Of a stretch of DNA of 64,000 nt, positions 21,040 through 33,701 are shown piece after piece. How positions within the stretch are numbered: the first letter of the stretch is position 1; every line of letters begins with the position of its first letter. Below the pieces are notes generated by a model. That model made no database searches. It was given only the letters and a program-made list of their open reading frames with translations, and was not told the origin of the DNA. The stretch is from Topomyia yanbarensis (lineage: Eukaryota > Arthropoda > Insecta > Diptera > Culicidae), in the NCBI RefSeq assembly GCF_030247195.1, contig NC_080672.1, forward strand, positions 2,976,001-3,040,000. Reading direction: 5' to 3'. Both the position numbers and the translations under genes were made by a program.

Positions 21040-22815
21040 CGTGAACGTTCATATCGGTTTAAATCGAAGTTTTCTATATGACCGCTCGCCACATCCCATA
21101 ACTCCGGAACCGAAAGTCGGATCGGAATGAAATTTGATAGCCACGTAAATGCAATACCTTTCATTTGAGACTAAGATTGGTCAAATCGGTCTAGCAATCT
21201 CCGAAAAACCGATGTGACTATTATCCTGAATTTGTATACTTCCGCCGCGACTTCCGGAACCGATGAATGTGGACAAAGAGGCTTTGGATGGTTGTTAGTG
21301 ACTTAGTACTGCAAATCCAAGCAGTTGTGGACACATTTTGGAAAAATGTCTACCTTTTTACATTCATCGTAGAATTCGTTAAAATCGGGATTCGCTGCGT
21401 GATCGTACTCATCACCCTGTAACTTCGAACCTGGAAGTCGGATCCATTGGAAATTCAATAGCAGCCGGTGGGAACGTTGTACCTTTCATTTGAGATTAAG
21501 TTTGTGGAAATCGGTTCTACCATCACTGAGAAAAGTCAGTGGAATTTTTGGTCACATACACACAGGAGACATTTGCCGTACTTGACGAACTAAATCAAAT
21601 TGTATATAGCAATCGGCCCTCGGTTACAAAGTCAATTTTCAGAGCATTTGCTAACCTTTCTATCAAGAAAGGCTAAAAGGTGCAAAAAGCAGTTTCGTCA
21701 AATTTTTTTCGAGATTGCATCATAACTCGACGTTTCATGCATTTTAAATATATTTGGCACCAAAAATACGAATTCGAATTCCGAAATTTTCTGTGGTCCC
21801 CTCATCGAAAAAAATGGCTCCAGCTTATATGGTAATTTCATATATTCCCGGACCCACATAACCGATCCGTGCGAAATTTTGTGAAAATCGGCCAAACCAA
21901 CCCCGACAAACTGATGTGAGTTTAGTAATTTGGAAAGATGGTCATTTTTCCCAGAACTTCCGGAACCTTATATTGTGGTCAATGTGGCCAACAAGACATC
22001 GAAAAAGGTGACAGCGGGCGCAGGGTTGATGGGAGGTGCAACCAACCGAATTTTACACCTTCCATTTGATACTCGGTTAGTAAAAATCTTTTCACCGAAT
22101 AACCGGTGTGACTTTAATTCAGGTATAAACCTGAATCGAGACATCTGTAATTGCCGATAGTGGACAATAACTCTTTGATTGGCCATCAGTGAACGAGATC
22201 TGCAAATCGAAGTACTTTGATGTCAATTTCAGCAGATTTTTTACCCCTGGTGTATTACGATTCTAACGGTTTATATGGGAAATCACTGTGTAACCGTATC
22301 AACCAACCTTTAACTCCGCAACCAAAAGTCAGATTTGAAGAAAATTGAACATCAAATCAAGTTTGTAAAAATCGGTGGAAAAGTCGTTGAACAGTAGATG
22401 ATCCATTAACTTAGGAATTTGTCTAGTTCTCCGGGGTCATCAAGAACCACCATAGGCGGCCAATGTTTTCAAAGCTACTTCGATACGTCATTAGTGGTCT
22501 AGACCTGCAAATCGAAGTAATATTGCATATACATATTGCATCATTTGGACATCATGGTGGTACCAGTTTAAATGGGTATTTACTGAGTAACCGCACTCTT
22601 CAACCCATAACTCCGGAACCGAAAGTTCGATCAATAAAAATAAATCAGCTCAATAGCAGCCGATGGGACGACTGCACCTTTCGTTTGAGACTAAGTTCAT
22701 TCAAATCTGTTCATCTATCTTTGAGATACAGAGGTGGCATTATATGCCACATACACACAGACATTTTCCGATCTCGTCGTACTGAGTCGAATGATACATG
22801 AGACACGGGCCTCGG
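21040..22815. repeat. Dispersed mosquito repeat with internal tandem units
   Basis: It carries repeated modules containing TAACTCCGGAACCGAAAGTC, CCTTTCATTTGAGACTAAG and AAATCGGT, near 21100, 21420, 22310 and 22605. One copy ends near 21680 with CTTTCTATCAAGAAAGGC. The same modules make up the element at 32124-32884. The last copy is interrupted at 22816 by the 4.3-kb foldback element. Short ORFs on both strands here are repeat artefacts. Confidence 0.7.
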
Positions 22816-23310
22816 TTAACCTTTACAGTACCAAGTTAAAAATTTTCTGAAAATTTTGTTTAAATTTTGCTCTCATTTCGTCAAATTTTGACCGAATTGG
22901 ATGGAACCGGCTGTAAAAGATCTGGAATTTAGTCCAGTTTCCATATACCGAGTAGCGTTCAAATCCGTGGACCGGTTCCGGAATTAATCCGAATTCCCTT
23001 GGGGTGTACCCGGCATCCCAGTGGGGTGACGGACGAGTTTTGAAGAAACATCCCATAAATTTAAGTAATTGTATTTTGAAATGTGCTACATATGACTATT
23101 TCCCATTGATCCTTCACAATAGACATGAATTGGACCAATCTTGGCCACTGGAGAACTGTTCCGGGAGAACCTAAGAAAATGTATACATTTTTCTATCATT
23201 CTAGCGATTTGGGTTCACAGCTTTATACGAAATGCGAAGTTCTTCCAATCATACGGTTCTACAGCTCCCTGAAGGCCATTCTGGCACCGGTTCCGTACGG
23301 ATGGACATTT

Positions 23311-24100
23311 GACGCCATTTTGAAAACCAAAATGGCGGCTTTCGGTTACCACAAAACAGTGAAAACCACCATCAATATGGGTGTTATTTGAAAGAGAACG
23401 GTCAGCAAAAGCCGGAAATTGATAATTGACACCATTTTGAAAAGCAAAATGGCGATTTCCGGTTACCACAAAACAGTGAAAAGCATCATCAATATGGGTG
23501 TCATTCGAAAGGGAGTGGTCAATAGAAGACAGAAATTGATTTTTGGCGCCATTTTCAATACCAAGATGGCGGTTTCCGGTTATCACAGTGCAGTGCAAAC
23601 CACCACCAATAATGGCGTCATTGTAAAGCGCTAGCAATCAACAAAAGCCGGAAATTGCTTTTTGACGCCAATTCGAAAACCAAAATGGCGGGTTCATGTT
23701 CCTAAGAAACAGTGAAAACCGTCATCAATATGGGTGTCATTTGAAAGGGGTGTGTCAGCAGGAGACGGAAATTGATGATTGACGCCATTTTGAAACCCAA
23801 GATGGCAGCTGCCGGTTTCCAAAAAACAGTGAAAACTTCCATCAATATAGGTGTCATTTGAAAGGGATTGGTGAGAAGAAGTACGAAATTGATTATTTAT
23901 GCAGTTTTGAAAACCAAGTTTGCGGTTTCCTGTTACTGCAAAACGGCGAAAACTATCATCAGTATAGGTATCAGAAAGGGGTAGTCATAAAGTGATTTTT
24001 GACGCCATTTTCGAAAACCAATATGGTGGCTTCCGGTTACTACAAACAACAGTGAAAACCATACTAAGTATGGGTGTCATTTGAAAGGGGGTGGTCAGTA
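23311..24100. repeat. 117-bp tandem repeat, left arm (about 7 units)
   Basis: Units start near 23311, 23428, 23546, 23663, 23781, 23900 and 24001. Each holds the dyad GCCATTTTGAAAACCAAAATGGC-like core, then CGGTTACCACAAAACAGTG and ATCAATATGGGTGTCATTTG. Confidence 0.85.
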
Positions 24101-24486
24101 GATGTAGTGGTGGCGGTGGTACTACCACCTTTGTAGCAGGAACACTCTTCATAGCACTGAGCAATCTTTACACGACAAGCATGACGTGTTCAAGCATTAC
24201 TCTCTGACCATACTCAGCATGCTACTGTACGAAGGGCCAAAAAGGAATTGCGTGGTCGGAAAGTGACTTCGCTTACATGTACTACGGAAGCTTGCTGCCA
24301 ATAACAAGACCATATAAGCCAATTACAATGCATTGTTATAAAAAGTAGCCTCAATAGGTGGGGAGAAAATCCTGCGCCATGTTCACGAAATGTTAGCAAC
24401 AAGAATCTGGCTACTCCACTCTTCCTGTTCAAATCGTTTTAATCAGATGGCTTGATGGTCCCTCTCAATTCCCATGTATTCTATGT

Positions 24487-24835
24487 AAGGGTCATTCCAC
24501 GCGCAGTGATCAAGGCACGTGTAATCGACCTTCACGGATTTGAATCAAATTTGGAGGAATTGTTCATCTAGGGCCAATATATAAAAACCCAAATTTTTGT
24601 GTCTATTCAATCACCGCTCGGGCCATGGGAGGCCCCCCCCGTTTTGGCAAATTGTCAAAATCCTTGATTTCCTTTTGAACATATTTCCGCTTCTGTTTAC
24701 TCTAGAACCAAACCGTAAGATGGGTTTTGAAGAAAATTGTTCAAGGAGTTTAGAAAAAATATTAGTTATTGGCGGCAGTGCTGCCAACTATCCGATTTTT
24801 TCAGCAAAATGGCAAATCAGCGATATTTTGAAGCA
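24487..24835. mobile_element. Partial foldback MITE, family V
   Basis: It begins GGTCATTCCACGCGCAGTGATCAAGG and follows the left half of the complete element at 32992-33461 (GGAGGAATTGTTCATCTAGG; TTTACTCTAGAACCAAACCG) up to CAGTGCTGCCAACTA. The right half is missing. Confidence 0.7.
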
Positions 24836-25544
24836 AAAAAACGCTATTTCCCATATAAAATCGCAGGCGCACAACAATAAAAAACCAACTTGAGGATTCT
24901 GAGTTCACACATAATTTATTGTGAAGTAGACGAGAAATTATGAAAAACTACGTTTTTGGTTTCTTTTTAGCAGATCAGGGTCAATTTTCCGTTGCCGTCG
25001 TTCCCCCAGCACATTATTCGGCAGCGGCTCACGAGTCAAAACTTCTTGATATCATCCACTGCTTTAATTGAGGCCAGCAATCACTCCGTAAACGATGAAG
25101 GCATCGAAGAAGCCCCACACACATGCACGTATACCACTATGAAGCCGACACCGACACCAACCACGAACGCGTGAATCAACAAATACATCTCCAATGCAAC
25201 GCACGATCACGATCCGCAGTATTGAACGAGGAAAATACACATGTCCAAATCGAAAATTATCATTATAATAATATTGCCGATTGACAGTCCATGTGAACAT
25301 CGGCTAGAATCAACTAATCTTGTTGAGATCTGCGTTCAACATATTGACAACAATATGATTTAATTCGGTTATTCTCGCATCGTAATGACTACGAAACGGG
25401 AGCAAGTTTTAAAAGTTTCGCTTAACTATATTGCAAATCAGTCTAAATCTGTACCTTTTGAGTCACGAAGAAACTTAGTTGTCTGTCACAACAGCACATA
25501 CTTATTGTTGGTGTGAAATAGTTGTTGAAATAAAAATTGCTACT

Positions 25545-26640
25545 TGGGTGACCGTTCATTTCTAAATAAAACCCATACCGATGATGATTTTGACTATTTT
25601 GTGGTACCACCATCTTGCTTTCCAACATGGCGTCAATCAATATCCGTATCTGCCGACCATCCACTCGCAAATGATTTCCATATTGCTGACAGTCTTCACT
25701 GTTTTGTGGAAACCGGAAGCCGCCATCTTGGTTTTCAAAATGGCGTCAATCATCAATTCCTGTCTTCTACTGATCACCCCGTTTCAAATGCCACCCATAC
25801 TGACTATGGTTTTCATTGTTTCCTTGGAACAGGAAGCCACCATCTTGGTTTTCAAAATGGCGTAAACAACCAATTTTCGTCTTTTGCTGACCACCCGCTT
25901 TACAATGACACCATTATTGACGGTGGTTTTCACTGCTTTGTGGAAACCGGAAGCCGCTATCTTTGCTTAGAAAATGGCGAAAAAATCAATTTCTGTCTTC
26001 TATTGACCCCCCCTTTTGAATGACACCCATATTGACAATACTTTTGACTGTTGTGGTAACCGGAAACCGCCATCTTGGTTTTGAAAATGGCGTCAATTAT
26101 AAATTTCCTCTTTCAAATAAAACCCATATTGATGGTTGTTTTTACTGTTTTGTGGTAACCGGAAGCCGCCATCTCGGTTTTCAAGTGATCATTTCTTTTC
26201 TAATGACACCCATATTGATGACGTTTTTCACTGTTTCTTTGGAACAGGAACCCGCCATTTTGGTTTTCGAATTGGCGTCAAAAACCATTTTTCGGCTTTT
26301 GCTGATCGCTAGCGCTTTACAATGACGCCATTATTGGTGGCGATTAGCACTGCTCTGTGATAACCGAAAACCGCCATCTTGGTTTTGAAAATGGCGTCAA
26401 AAATCAATTTCTGTCTTCTATTGACCACTCCCTTTCGAATGACACCCATATTGATGATGCTTTTCACTGTTTTGTGGTAACCGGAAATCGCCATTTTGCT
26501 TTTCAAAATGGCGTCATTTATCAATTTCCGGCTTTTGCTGACCGTTCGCATTCAAATAACACCCATATTGATGGTGGTTTTCACTGTTTTGTGGTAACCG
26601 AAAGCCGCCATCTTGGTTTTCAAAATGGCGTCAAATGTCC
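25545..26640. repeat. 117-bp tandem repeat, right arm (about 10 units, inverted)
   Basis: This is the complement of the left-arm array. The phrase CGCCATCTTGGTTTTCAAAATGG recurs near 25617, 25723, 25840, 25957, 26070, 26170, 26257, 26376, 26493 and 26610. Because 117 is a multiple of three, reading frames run through it with a 39-residue period (ETGSRHLGFQNGV). This is not evidence of a gene. Confidence 0.85.
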
Positions 26641-27129
26641 ATCCGTACGGAACCGGTGCCAGAATGGCCTTCAGGGAGCTGTAGAACCGTATGATTGGAA
26701 GAACTTCGCATTTCGTATAAAGCTATGAACCCAAATCGCTGGAATGATAGAAAAATGTATACATTTTCTTAGGTTCTCCCGGAACAGTTCTCCAGTGGCC
26801 AAGATTGGTCCAATTCATGTCTATTGTGAAGGATCAATGGGAAATAGTCATATGTAGCACATTTCAAAATACAATTACTTAAATTTATGGGATGTTTCTT
26901 CAAAACTCGTCCGTCACCCCACTGGGATGCCGGATACACTCCAAGGGAATTCGGATTAATTCCGAAACCGGTCCACGGATTTGAACGCTACTCGGTATAT
27001 GGAAACTGGACTAAATTCCAGATCTTTTAAAGCCGGTTCCATCCAATTCGGTCAAAAATTGACGAAATGAGAGCAAAATTTAAACAAAATTTTCAGAAAA
27101 ATTTTAACTTGGTACTGTAAAGGTTAACA

Positions 27130-27837
27130 ACAGCCTTTTTTTCTTTTTTGCTCAGTTAATCTACCCCAAGTTACATGTTTTCCGTAAGCCGGAAATATGT
27201 TTTTTCTGTTCTTTCGACTGAGAAACACACTTTTTGCGGTGAAATAAAAATTTGGGCAGTAAAGGGTTCTATCTTCCATCTAATGGAACATCGGCACTAT
27301 GATTTCGTTCGTTCGCAAAAAGTTATCGTCATGCATCGCCCTGACTCTTCTTTCCTATCGTCAAAAATAAATTCTTATTCTCCTTCTCGTTAATTACGCA
27401 ATAAAAATCTGTCCAAAACAGCTCATCATCGTACAGATTATGTTAAATTCGGCCAACTAAGCCAGATGATGGCTGTTTATAACGAGAAATTGTGAAATTA
27501 TTGACCAAAACATGATCCGAGCACATTTGAAACAATATTAAATCTCTTTGCGATATTTTAGTGTAAAAATCAAAATATTCGTGTAATGTATTCTACGATT
27601 AATTGACGAATAAATAAATTGATAAAAAGAATAAAAATTACGGTTGCCCTTGCTCTTCTGACAATGCACACAAGATACACGCAATTGTTTTTGTCGTTTA
27701 CTTTGCGCTGGCTCGCGCAGAAGCAGAAAGCATTTGAGGCAGTTGAACATCGTATGAAATCTGTTTTTTACTCATTTAGGAAAACAATAAACACTAAGCT
27801 TTATAATTGACATATATTGTTCTGAATAGTTGATGCA
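27130..27837. other. 3' flank of the fucosidase gene
   Basis: AT-rich. No canonical poly(A) signal for the minus-strand gene was found close to its stop codon. No other gene was recognised. Confidence 0.35.
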
Positions 27838-29527
27838 TTATTGCTTGCTTGAGGACAGCACAATCTTCAACGTCCAGGCAAGTTTAAGCTGGAGCCGATC
27901 AATCTCATTTTTGGGCGGAAATTCCACCTGAATACCCTTATCTGTTGGTTTCCACTGAAAAAAAAAAATATTGTCACACATCGAACGTTAAACCGAATTT
28001 ACCCGAATATTGCTTACCCTTAAACTGGTGTTAAACCCTAGCATTGAAATCTGCACAACATTTGCATACATTTCACCGAAGGCTCCCAATTGCACATTAT
28101 TAGATTTATAAGGGTAGTTCAGCACCATAGCGTAGACGTTGCTAAAACCTACTTCACTCTCGTAAGCTGATGAACTCTTCGTAGTATACCAAACATCCGA
28201 TGTCAGTGTGTCGTTCTGATACACCCACGGTTTAGACTTGTAAATTGCTTCCCCATTAGTTTTAAGCCACCTAAAAAGTATACTTATCGATGCAACAGTA
28301 GATTAAAACCAATCACTTCACCTTACCTGCCCATATCAGTCAAACGCTCGGCAAATATCGGATCAATCGTCCCGTACTTGGTAGGACCCACATTGATAAG
28401 AATATTACCCCCGCAACTCACAGTACTAGCAATCTCAGCAATCAATTCCGAAGAGCTCATAAAATCTTCCAACTTCGCATTCTGACGGTGGCCCCAGCTC
28501 ATCTTATCGATTGTCATGGCATTCTCCCATTTGTGCGTCTGAAGAACCCCTATCGAATGCATTCAGTGTCAATCAAATGCAAAAAATAGAAATTATTAGA
28601 TAACACTCGTACCCGGATTGTAACGATCGGAGCAAGTGTAAAAGTCTCCATGCAAACACAGCGTCCCAATTCCCCAGCGATCGTTCGTCACCACGGTATC
28701 CCTGACGGGTGATTCGTTGTACAGCCAGGTGAAGAATTCCTTTGCCTTCCAATAGCCATCCGGTGCCTCCCAATCGCCGTCACTCCAAAGAACCTCCGGT
28801 TTGTACGAATTGATCAGTTCCTTCAACTCTGGCCATACCTTGCTGTCAACGTAGTCATGCTTGAGAAAAGCGTGCAACTTATCGTCGTGATAGAGCCGAT
28901 TGAACCATTCAAATAATGAGTAGTAAACGCCAAAGGTGAGATTTGAGTTCTTTCGAATAGCAGTCGAAAGTTCGCCGATAATATCCCGGTGTGGTCCTAC
29001 GTCCACTGAATTCCAACTGTAGGTGTACTTTGAAGGCCAAAGAGTGTACCCCTCATGATGTTTACTGGTTAACACTACGTACCGAGCTCCGGATTGGGCA
29101 AACAGTTCAGCCCATTCGGTGGCGTTGAATAATTCCGCAGTGAAATCCCGTGCAAAATCTTGATAGGTGAAGTCCGGCTTGTAGTTATTGGCCATATAGT
29201 TTACGTAGGCGTCGTACTTATAACCTAAAGAAAATCGTTTTACTTTAATTGAAATACAGGATGAGTTTTGTCACCTTTCCAATTGATCCAAAACCACTCG
29301 GATCCATAGCTAGGCACCGCGTAGACTCCCCAATGAATGAAAATACCAATTTTCGCATCGTCATACCACTTCGGAAGAGGTCGCGAATCCAAACTAGCCC
29401 ATGTCGGTTCATATTTGTCTACTTTCTTCTCCTTCGTTAAGCGATTATTACGCCTCACAGAACTACCGATAGTCAACTGAATCCATATCACTAGAAAAAA
29501 TAACAAATGTCTCAAACGCACCGCCAT
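27838..29527 (-). CDS. Alpha-L-fucosidase (GH29), five exons, complete
   Basis: A secreted or lysosomal glycoside hydrolase removing alpha-L-fucose from glycans. The minus-strand exons are 29527-29275, 29224-28613, 28549-28327, 28270-28018 and 27954-27838. All junctions are GT-AG and all phases agree, giving 1458 nt and 485 residues, the usual family length. The start at 29527 opens a signal peptide ([20 protein letters not shown]); an ATG upstream at 29695 in the same frame lacks one. GH29 landmarks are [44 protein letters not shown] with the expected nucleophile Asp, [20 protein letters not shown] and [11 protein letters not shown]. The C-terminal beta domain follows and the protein ends LSSSKQ. 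The gene lies wholly inside the large intron of the plus-strand PI-PLC gene. The introns are short (50-65 bp). Confidence 0.95.
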
Positions 29528-29554
29528 TTCTGCGTTGATTGAGCGCTGGACAAT

Positions 29555-29567
29555 GACTGATAACTGA
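29555..29567 (-). promoter_or_regulatory. Candidate initiators of the fucosidase gene
   Basis: The minus strand reads TCAGTTATCAGTC, two overlapping-style matches to the arthropod initiator TCAGTY. They would give a 5' UTR of about 30-40 nt before the ATG at 29527, which has a good context (CAGAAATGG). Confidence 0.35.
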
Positions 29568-29699
29568 ACTGGATGACACCGAGGATGGAACTGTACTGAA
29601 GATTGATTCTGTGTGCAGTCGCGCTTGAGATTGATCTGTTGAAGGCAATTCTGGAAGATTACTGGGGTGGATCTCTCATTCAATGCGAAATGCATGCTG

Positions 29700-30780
29700 A
29701 AGAGGAACTCTTGAACTGGATTGTCTAATTTTCAACGTATTGTATTGACATTAAATTAAAAGAATTTCAAAGTAATAATTTTAAAAAATTGATGACTAAA
29801 AAGTGTAATTATTGCAATCTATTATTGTTGTATAAACAAGAAGTTACGGAATGAGTATTTTTTCAACACGAGTTTTACAGATTTATCATGCTATATAAAT
29901 ACGACGAGAACAAAAAGAATCGAGCTTTGCAATTTTTTTGGAATTACAAAAAATATTCTATCATTAGTAACTATGTGCATTAACCAATCAGAATATTCCA
30001 GATTCCTGAAGGTTATCCATGCCTACAACCAAAACTTTTTGATCCAAGTAGGCTTTGAAATGACTGTTTTAATTTTTCTAGCTTCCACCAGAATATGTCC
30101 ATACTAGGAAACCTCAGGAATTATTCCGGATGAGTGATTTCAAATTAGTTTCGTCTAATGACATTATTATTTTGCATAAAAGTACATTCCAATACAATTA
30201 TGCTTTTTCAATCATATCATTCCAAAACAGGTATTCCTAATTCAATAGAGATACGAAAATTTTAAAAAGCGCTCGTGGGATGCCTCTCTTTAAAATTTTC
30301 CTCTTCAAACATCCATATTACCCAATTGGAGATACCCAAGAATATCCTTAATTATAGTAGGAAAGACTGAGGAGACTTGATCCCTGGGGAGTCTTGATCC
30401 CATCATCGTAACGCAAAGTCGGATTAGAAAACATTAATCGAATATACTAGAAAGTTGCGCAGTTTTATCTAAATATACAAAAAAATTGAAAATGTTCAAC
30501 AAAATTTTAACCGATATAAAAAGAAGAACAGAACATACGAAAATTTATTTTCTAAATTTTCGAACTTTCATAGAATTGATAAAATGGAAAACTACAATCG
30601 GGCGCTCCAATTATAGCACTAGCATCTGAGCCAATGCCTTGAGCAAAGATAACAGATGCTGTTTTAACCTAAGGCTTCAAATGGGTAGGGTGATAATAGA
30701 AACAGGGCAAAAATAGACTCATTACATTCAACCAATTTCATAGCCCAAAAAATGAGACGAATTTTATTATTTTTATATTT
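29700..30780. other. Intronic AT-rich sequence
   Basis: No coding potential is recognised. GACTTGATCCCTGGGGAGTC near 30370 resembles a repeat scrap near 2190 (GGGGAGACTTGACTAAG). Confidence 0.35.
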
Positions 30781-30834
30781 ATTAAGGTTTTAACCACTAA
30801 GAAGATGCTGAAACAAATTATTACGATACAATCA

Positions 30835-31290
30835 TACACGTCATGTTTGGTCATGCCATATCACACGACATGCGGAGAAAAAGCAGAAAGAGGTAATACG
30901 TGTTCGTTCTGTGATCAGACTGCACATTACGTGCATAGGAACTGTTAATCACAACTTATCTACGGCCATCCAATACGACACACAGTCAGTATTACAATCA
31001 TCTGGACCAAAAACTGTTCATAGAGTTGTGATTGCAGTTCAGGCAATAATCACAACTGCAAAAGCTGCACCCAGTATCTTCAAATCGACAGACAATACTA
31101 CTTGCGAAGAAACTGATACCGAAGATGGCGGATTCACACTTCTGACCCGTAAGTTGAAAACATAAGGAAGAATATCTGATCACGACCACCATGCCAGCAT
31201 TAACGATGTTGAAATCGGCACCGAGAGTGAAGTGAATGACCCCAAGATAGAGTAGGCAAAGAAGTACAAGTTTTTTCGGAGGCAAAAGAA
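30835..31290 (+). pseudogene. Relic of non-LTR ORF1 (zinc-knuckle region)
   Basis: The plus strand has a frame with NTCSFCDQTAHYVHRNC, a CCHC-like knuckle. A second frame (to 31165) is rich in Thr/Ala and ends EDGGFTLLTRKLKT, a tail typical of ORF1 proteins just before ORF2. Frames change within the short stretch. It is related in kind to the relics at 40980-41510 and 42440-42980. It is decayed. Confidence 0.45.
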
Positions 31291-32123
31291 TAGTTTACAC
31301 GATTAGAACTTTGCAATTTGTCAATGGAATTTACTTGTTAAGTGCCAACCAATTCAGAAACGTCTGTCTTGAATATTGTTAACAATTTTAGTTTATGTAC
31401 TATACTCAAGCAACGTATTGTGTTGCGAAAAAATGTTTACAACTAATAATATAACCAACTCGCGTGTAATAATCCAACTACGGTGAACATACTCTCAACT
31501 GTTTCATCACCAAAAAAGTCTCAAGGCGAAGTCTACTTGCAATAAGTCATGGGAACGTAGAACGTACGCTGTATTTTGCAAATCTATTCTGCAACCTAGT
31601 TTCAAATCGAGTTCAATTATGTTTGGAAAATGTTTGGTGTTGGAATAATACGATGTTATTTTGGCAAGAAAATATTGAACATTTAACCCATTCATGCCCA
31701 TGTTGTTTGTGGACAACAACGTTTTTAAACAGCTATAACTTTTGATTGAGGCAAGACTTCCTCACAAAAACAAGTAAGGCTAATAAATGTGACTATTGGC
31801 TTTCATTTAAGTATTAACAGTTGCAAGGATCAGCTCTAGAACTGAAGTTATTGCAATTAGTTTGATTGAATTCCGATGGAGCAGTGCTGCCAGGGACAGT
31901 TTACGTTGATAACGGAAAATGAATTTTTCATATAACTTCGTTATGATGCAATATTAGTGAAAATTGATAAAACTTATCAATTTAGACTATTTTTGGCTAC
32001 GTTTTCCAAGCAATTGGACTATTGTGAATATTCTAGGAGGATTGTAGTGAGCATTGGAAGGTAAAAATTGAGCAGCTTCTAGCACTGCAAGAGAAGCGCC
32101 TACCTTTATGAAAAACCTATTTT

Positions 32124-32884
32124 AATCCACCTAGCGGTGCAATTGTGCCTTTCTCAATCATGAATCACGAGAATGTGTGCGTTTTTGTTGCTTTCATCGG
32201 AGTATCGGTTTGAATCACAATTTGCTATGTGATCGCACGCCACAACCTGTAACTCCGGAACCGGAAGTCGGATCGGGATGAAATTAAATAGTCATTTACG
32301 GGGACGCAATACCTTTCATTTGAGGCCAAGTTTAGTCGAATCGGTCTAGCCATCTCCGAGAAACCGATGTGACTGTTATTCTGAATTTAGATACTTCCGC
32401 CGGGGCTTCCGGAACCGATGATGGTGGCCAATGTGGCCAAATAGACTTTGAATGGATGTTAGTGACCTAATACTACAAATCGAAGCAGTTGTGGTCATAT
32501 TTTGGAAAAATTTTCACCTTTATACATTCATTGCAGAATTTATTAAAATCGACATTTTCTGCGTGTTCGTACTCATGACCCTGTAATTCCGGAACCGGAA
32601 GTCGGATCCATTAGAAATTCAATAGCAGGCTATGGGAACGTTGCACCTTTCATTTGAGACTAAGTTTGTCAAAATCGGTTCAGCCATCTCTGAGAAAAAT
32701 GAGTGACATTTTGGTCACATACACACACATACGCACATACACACATATATACATACACACACAGACATTTGCCGAACTCGACGAACTGAATCGAATGGTA
32801 TATGTCACTCGGCCCTCCGGGCCTCCGTTAAAAAGTCGGTTTTCAGAGCAATTGCAATACCTTTCTATTGAGAAAGGCAAAAAG
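32124..32884. mobile_element. Dispersed repeat element nested in MITE A
   Basis: It starts TAATCCACCTAGCGGTGCAA followed by TTGTGCCTTTCTCAATC, and ends CCTTTCTATTGAGAAAGGC, so the ends are partly inverted. Inside are two modules of AACTCCGGAACCGGAAGTCG and CCTTTCATTTGAG, and an ACACATA microsatellite at 32718-32762. The empty site is visible at the matching point of MITE A copy 2 (near 45025). Its end alone also occurs near 35795-35830. Confidence 0.75.
32718..32763. repeat. ACACATA-type microsatellite
   Basis: Alternating ACACAC and ATAC(G)CAC units over about 45 bases, inside the nested repeat element. Confidence 0.8.
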
Positions 32885-32991
32885 TTTTTTTCCAGTTTCT
32901 TGATCCCACCGTTTTCAAGACAAAATAGTTTTGAAACCCTACGTGCACTAAAAAAAAGTTGGGCATGAAAGGGTTAAAAGCAAGTATATGA

Positions 32992-33461
32992 GTCATTCCA
33001 CGCGAAGTGATCAAGGCACGTGTAATCGACCTCCATTGATTTGAACCAAATTTGGAGGAATTGTTTATTTAGGGCCAATACATAGAAACCCGAATTTTTG
33101 TGTCAATTTAACCACCCCTCGGGTCATTGGAGCACCCCCCGTTTCAGCAATTTGCCAAAAGCCTTGGTTTCCTTTTGATCATATCTCCGGGTCTTTTTAC
33201 TCTAGAATCAAACCGCAAGATGGCTTTTGAAGAAAATTGTTCAAGGAGTCTAGAAAAATATTAATTTTTGGTGTCAGTGCTGCCAACTAGGCAATTTTTT
33301 CAGCTAGGGGGTGCTCCCATGACCCAAGGGGAGGTTCAATTGACACAAAAATTTGTGTTTTTATATATTGGTCCTAAATGAACAATTCCTCTAAATTTGG
33401 TTCAAATCCGTGGAGGTCGATTTCAAGTTTGCATCTTTTTTGATCACTTCGCGTGGAATGA
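32992..33461. mobile_element. Foldback MITE, family V, complete
   Basis: The ends are TCATTCCACGCGAAGTGATC and the complement GATCACTTCGCGTGGAATGA. The arms run about 180 bp and match internally (GAGGAATTGTTTATTTAGG against CCTAAATGAACAATTCCTC). A half copy is at 24487-24835. Confidence 0.85.
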
Positions 33462-33701
33462 AGATTAATCTCTTCTATACTTAAATTTCACCATCGCATC
33501 TAGATTGATTATATTTTATAAAATCAGAAATAAATTAAAACTAAATAAATAGATGAAGCACACCAATCAAATGATGCAATTTTCGATTGCACCTAACAAA
33601 ATGCAATTCGAATATAACACAACAATTTATGAAAGCATCATGGCTGCCTTCTCGTTGTGGCTGATTCGTTGGCAGAAGAAAAACAACCAATAAAAATACA
33701 T

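Larger units (their letters stand above)
22820..27123. mobile_element. 4.3-kb giant foldback element flanked by TTAA
   Basis: TTAA lies at 22816-22819 and 27124-27127. The ends are CCTTTACAGTACCAAGTTAA and the exact complement AACTTGGTACTGTAAAGG. The inverted arms are very long. About 490 bp of unique arm sequence (22820-23310 against 26640-27123) stays nearly identical, and both arms then run into 117-bp tandem repeats. The centre (24110-25530) is single copy and holds a partial foldback MITE. TTAA plus a CC-start inverted repeat is the piggyBac pattern. No transposase is present. Confidence 0.85.
31683..32977. mobile_element. TTAA-flanked MITE, family A, copy 1 (interrupted)
   Basis: TTAA-CCCATTCATGCCCATG at the left and TTGGGCATGAAAGGG-TTAA at the right. 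It is homologous throughout to the uninterrupted copy at 44593-45114 except for an inserted repeat at about 32124-32884. The CCC-start inverted repeat with TTAA is piggyBac-like. Confidence 0.85.

Noticed and set aside
25544..26023. 159-codon frame with 39-residue repeats
   Set aside because: The repeat period is the DNA unit of 117 bp, which happens to be divisible by three. The same unit also gives frames on the other strand and is part of a foldback element.
29528..29695. Longer N-terminus for the fucosidase from the ATG at 29695
   Set aside because: It would bury the signal peptide by 56 residues, and initiator-like motifs lie downstream of it.
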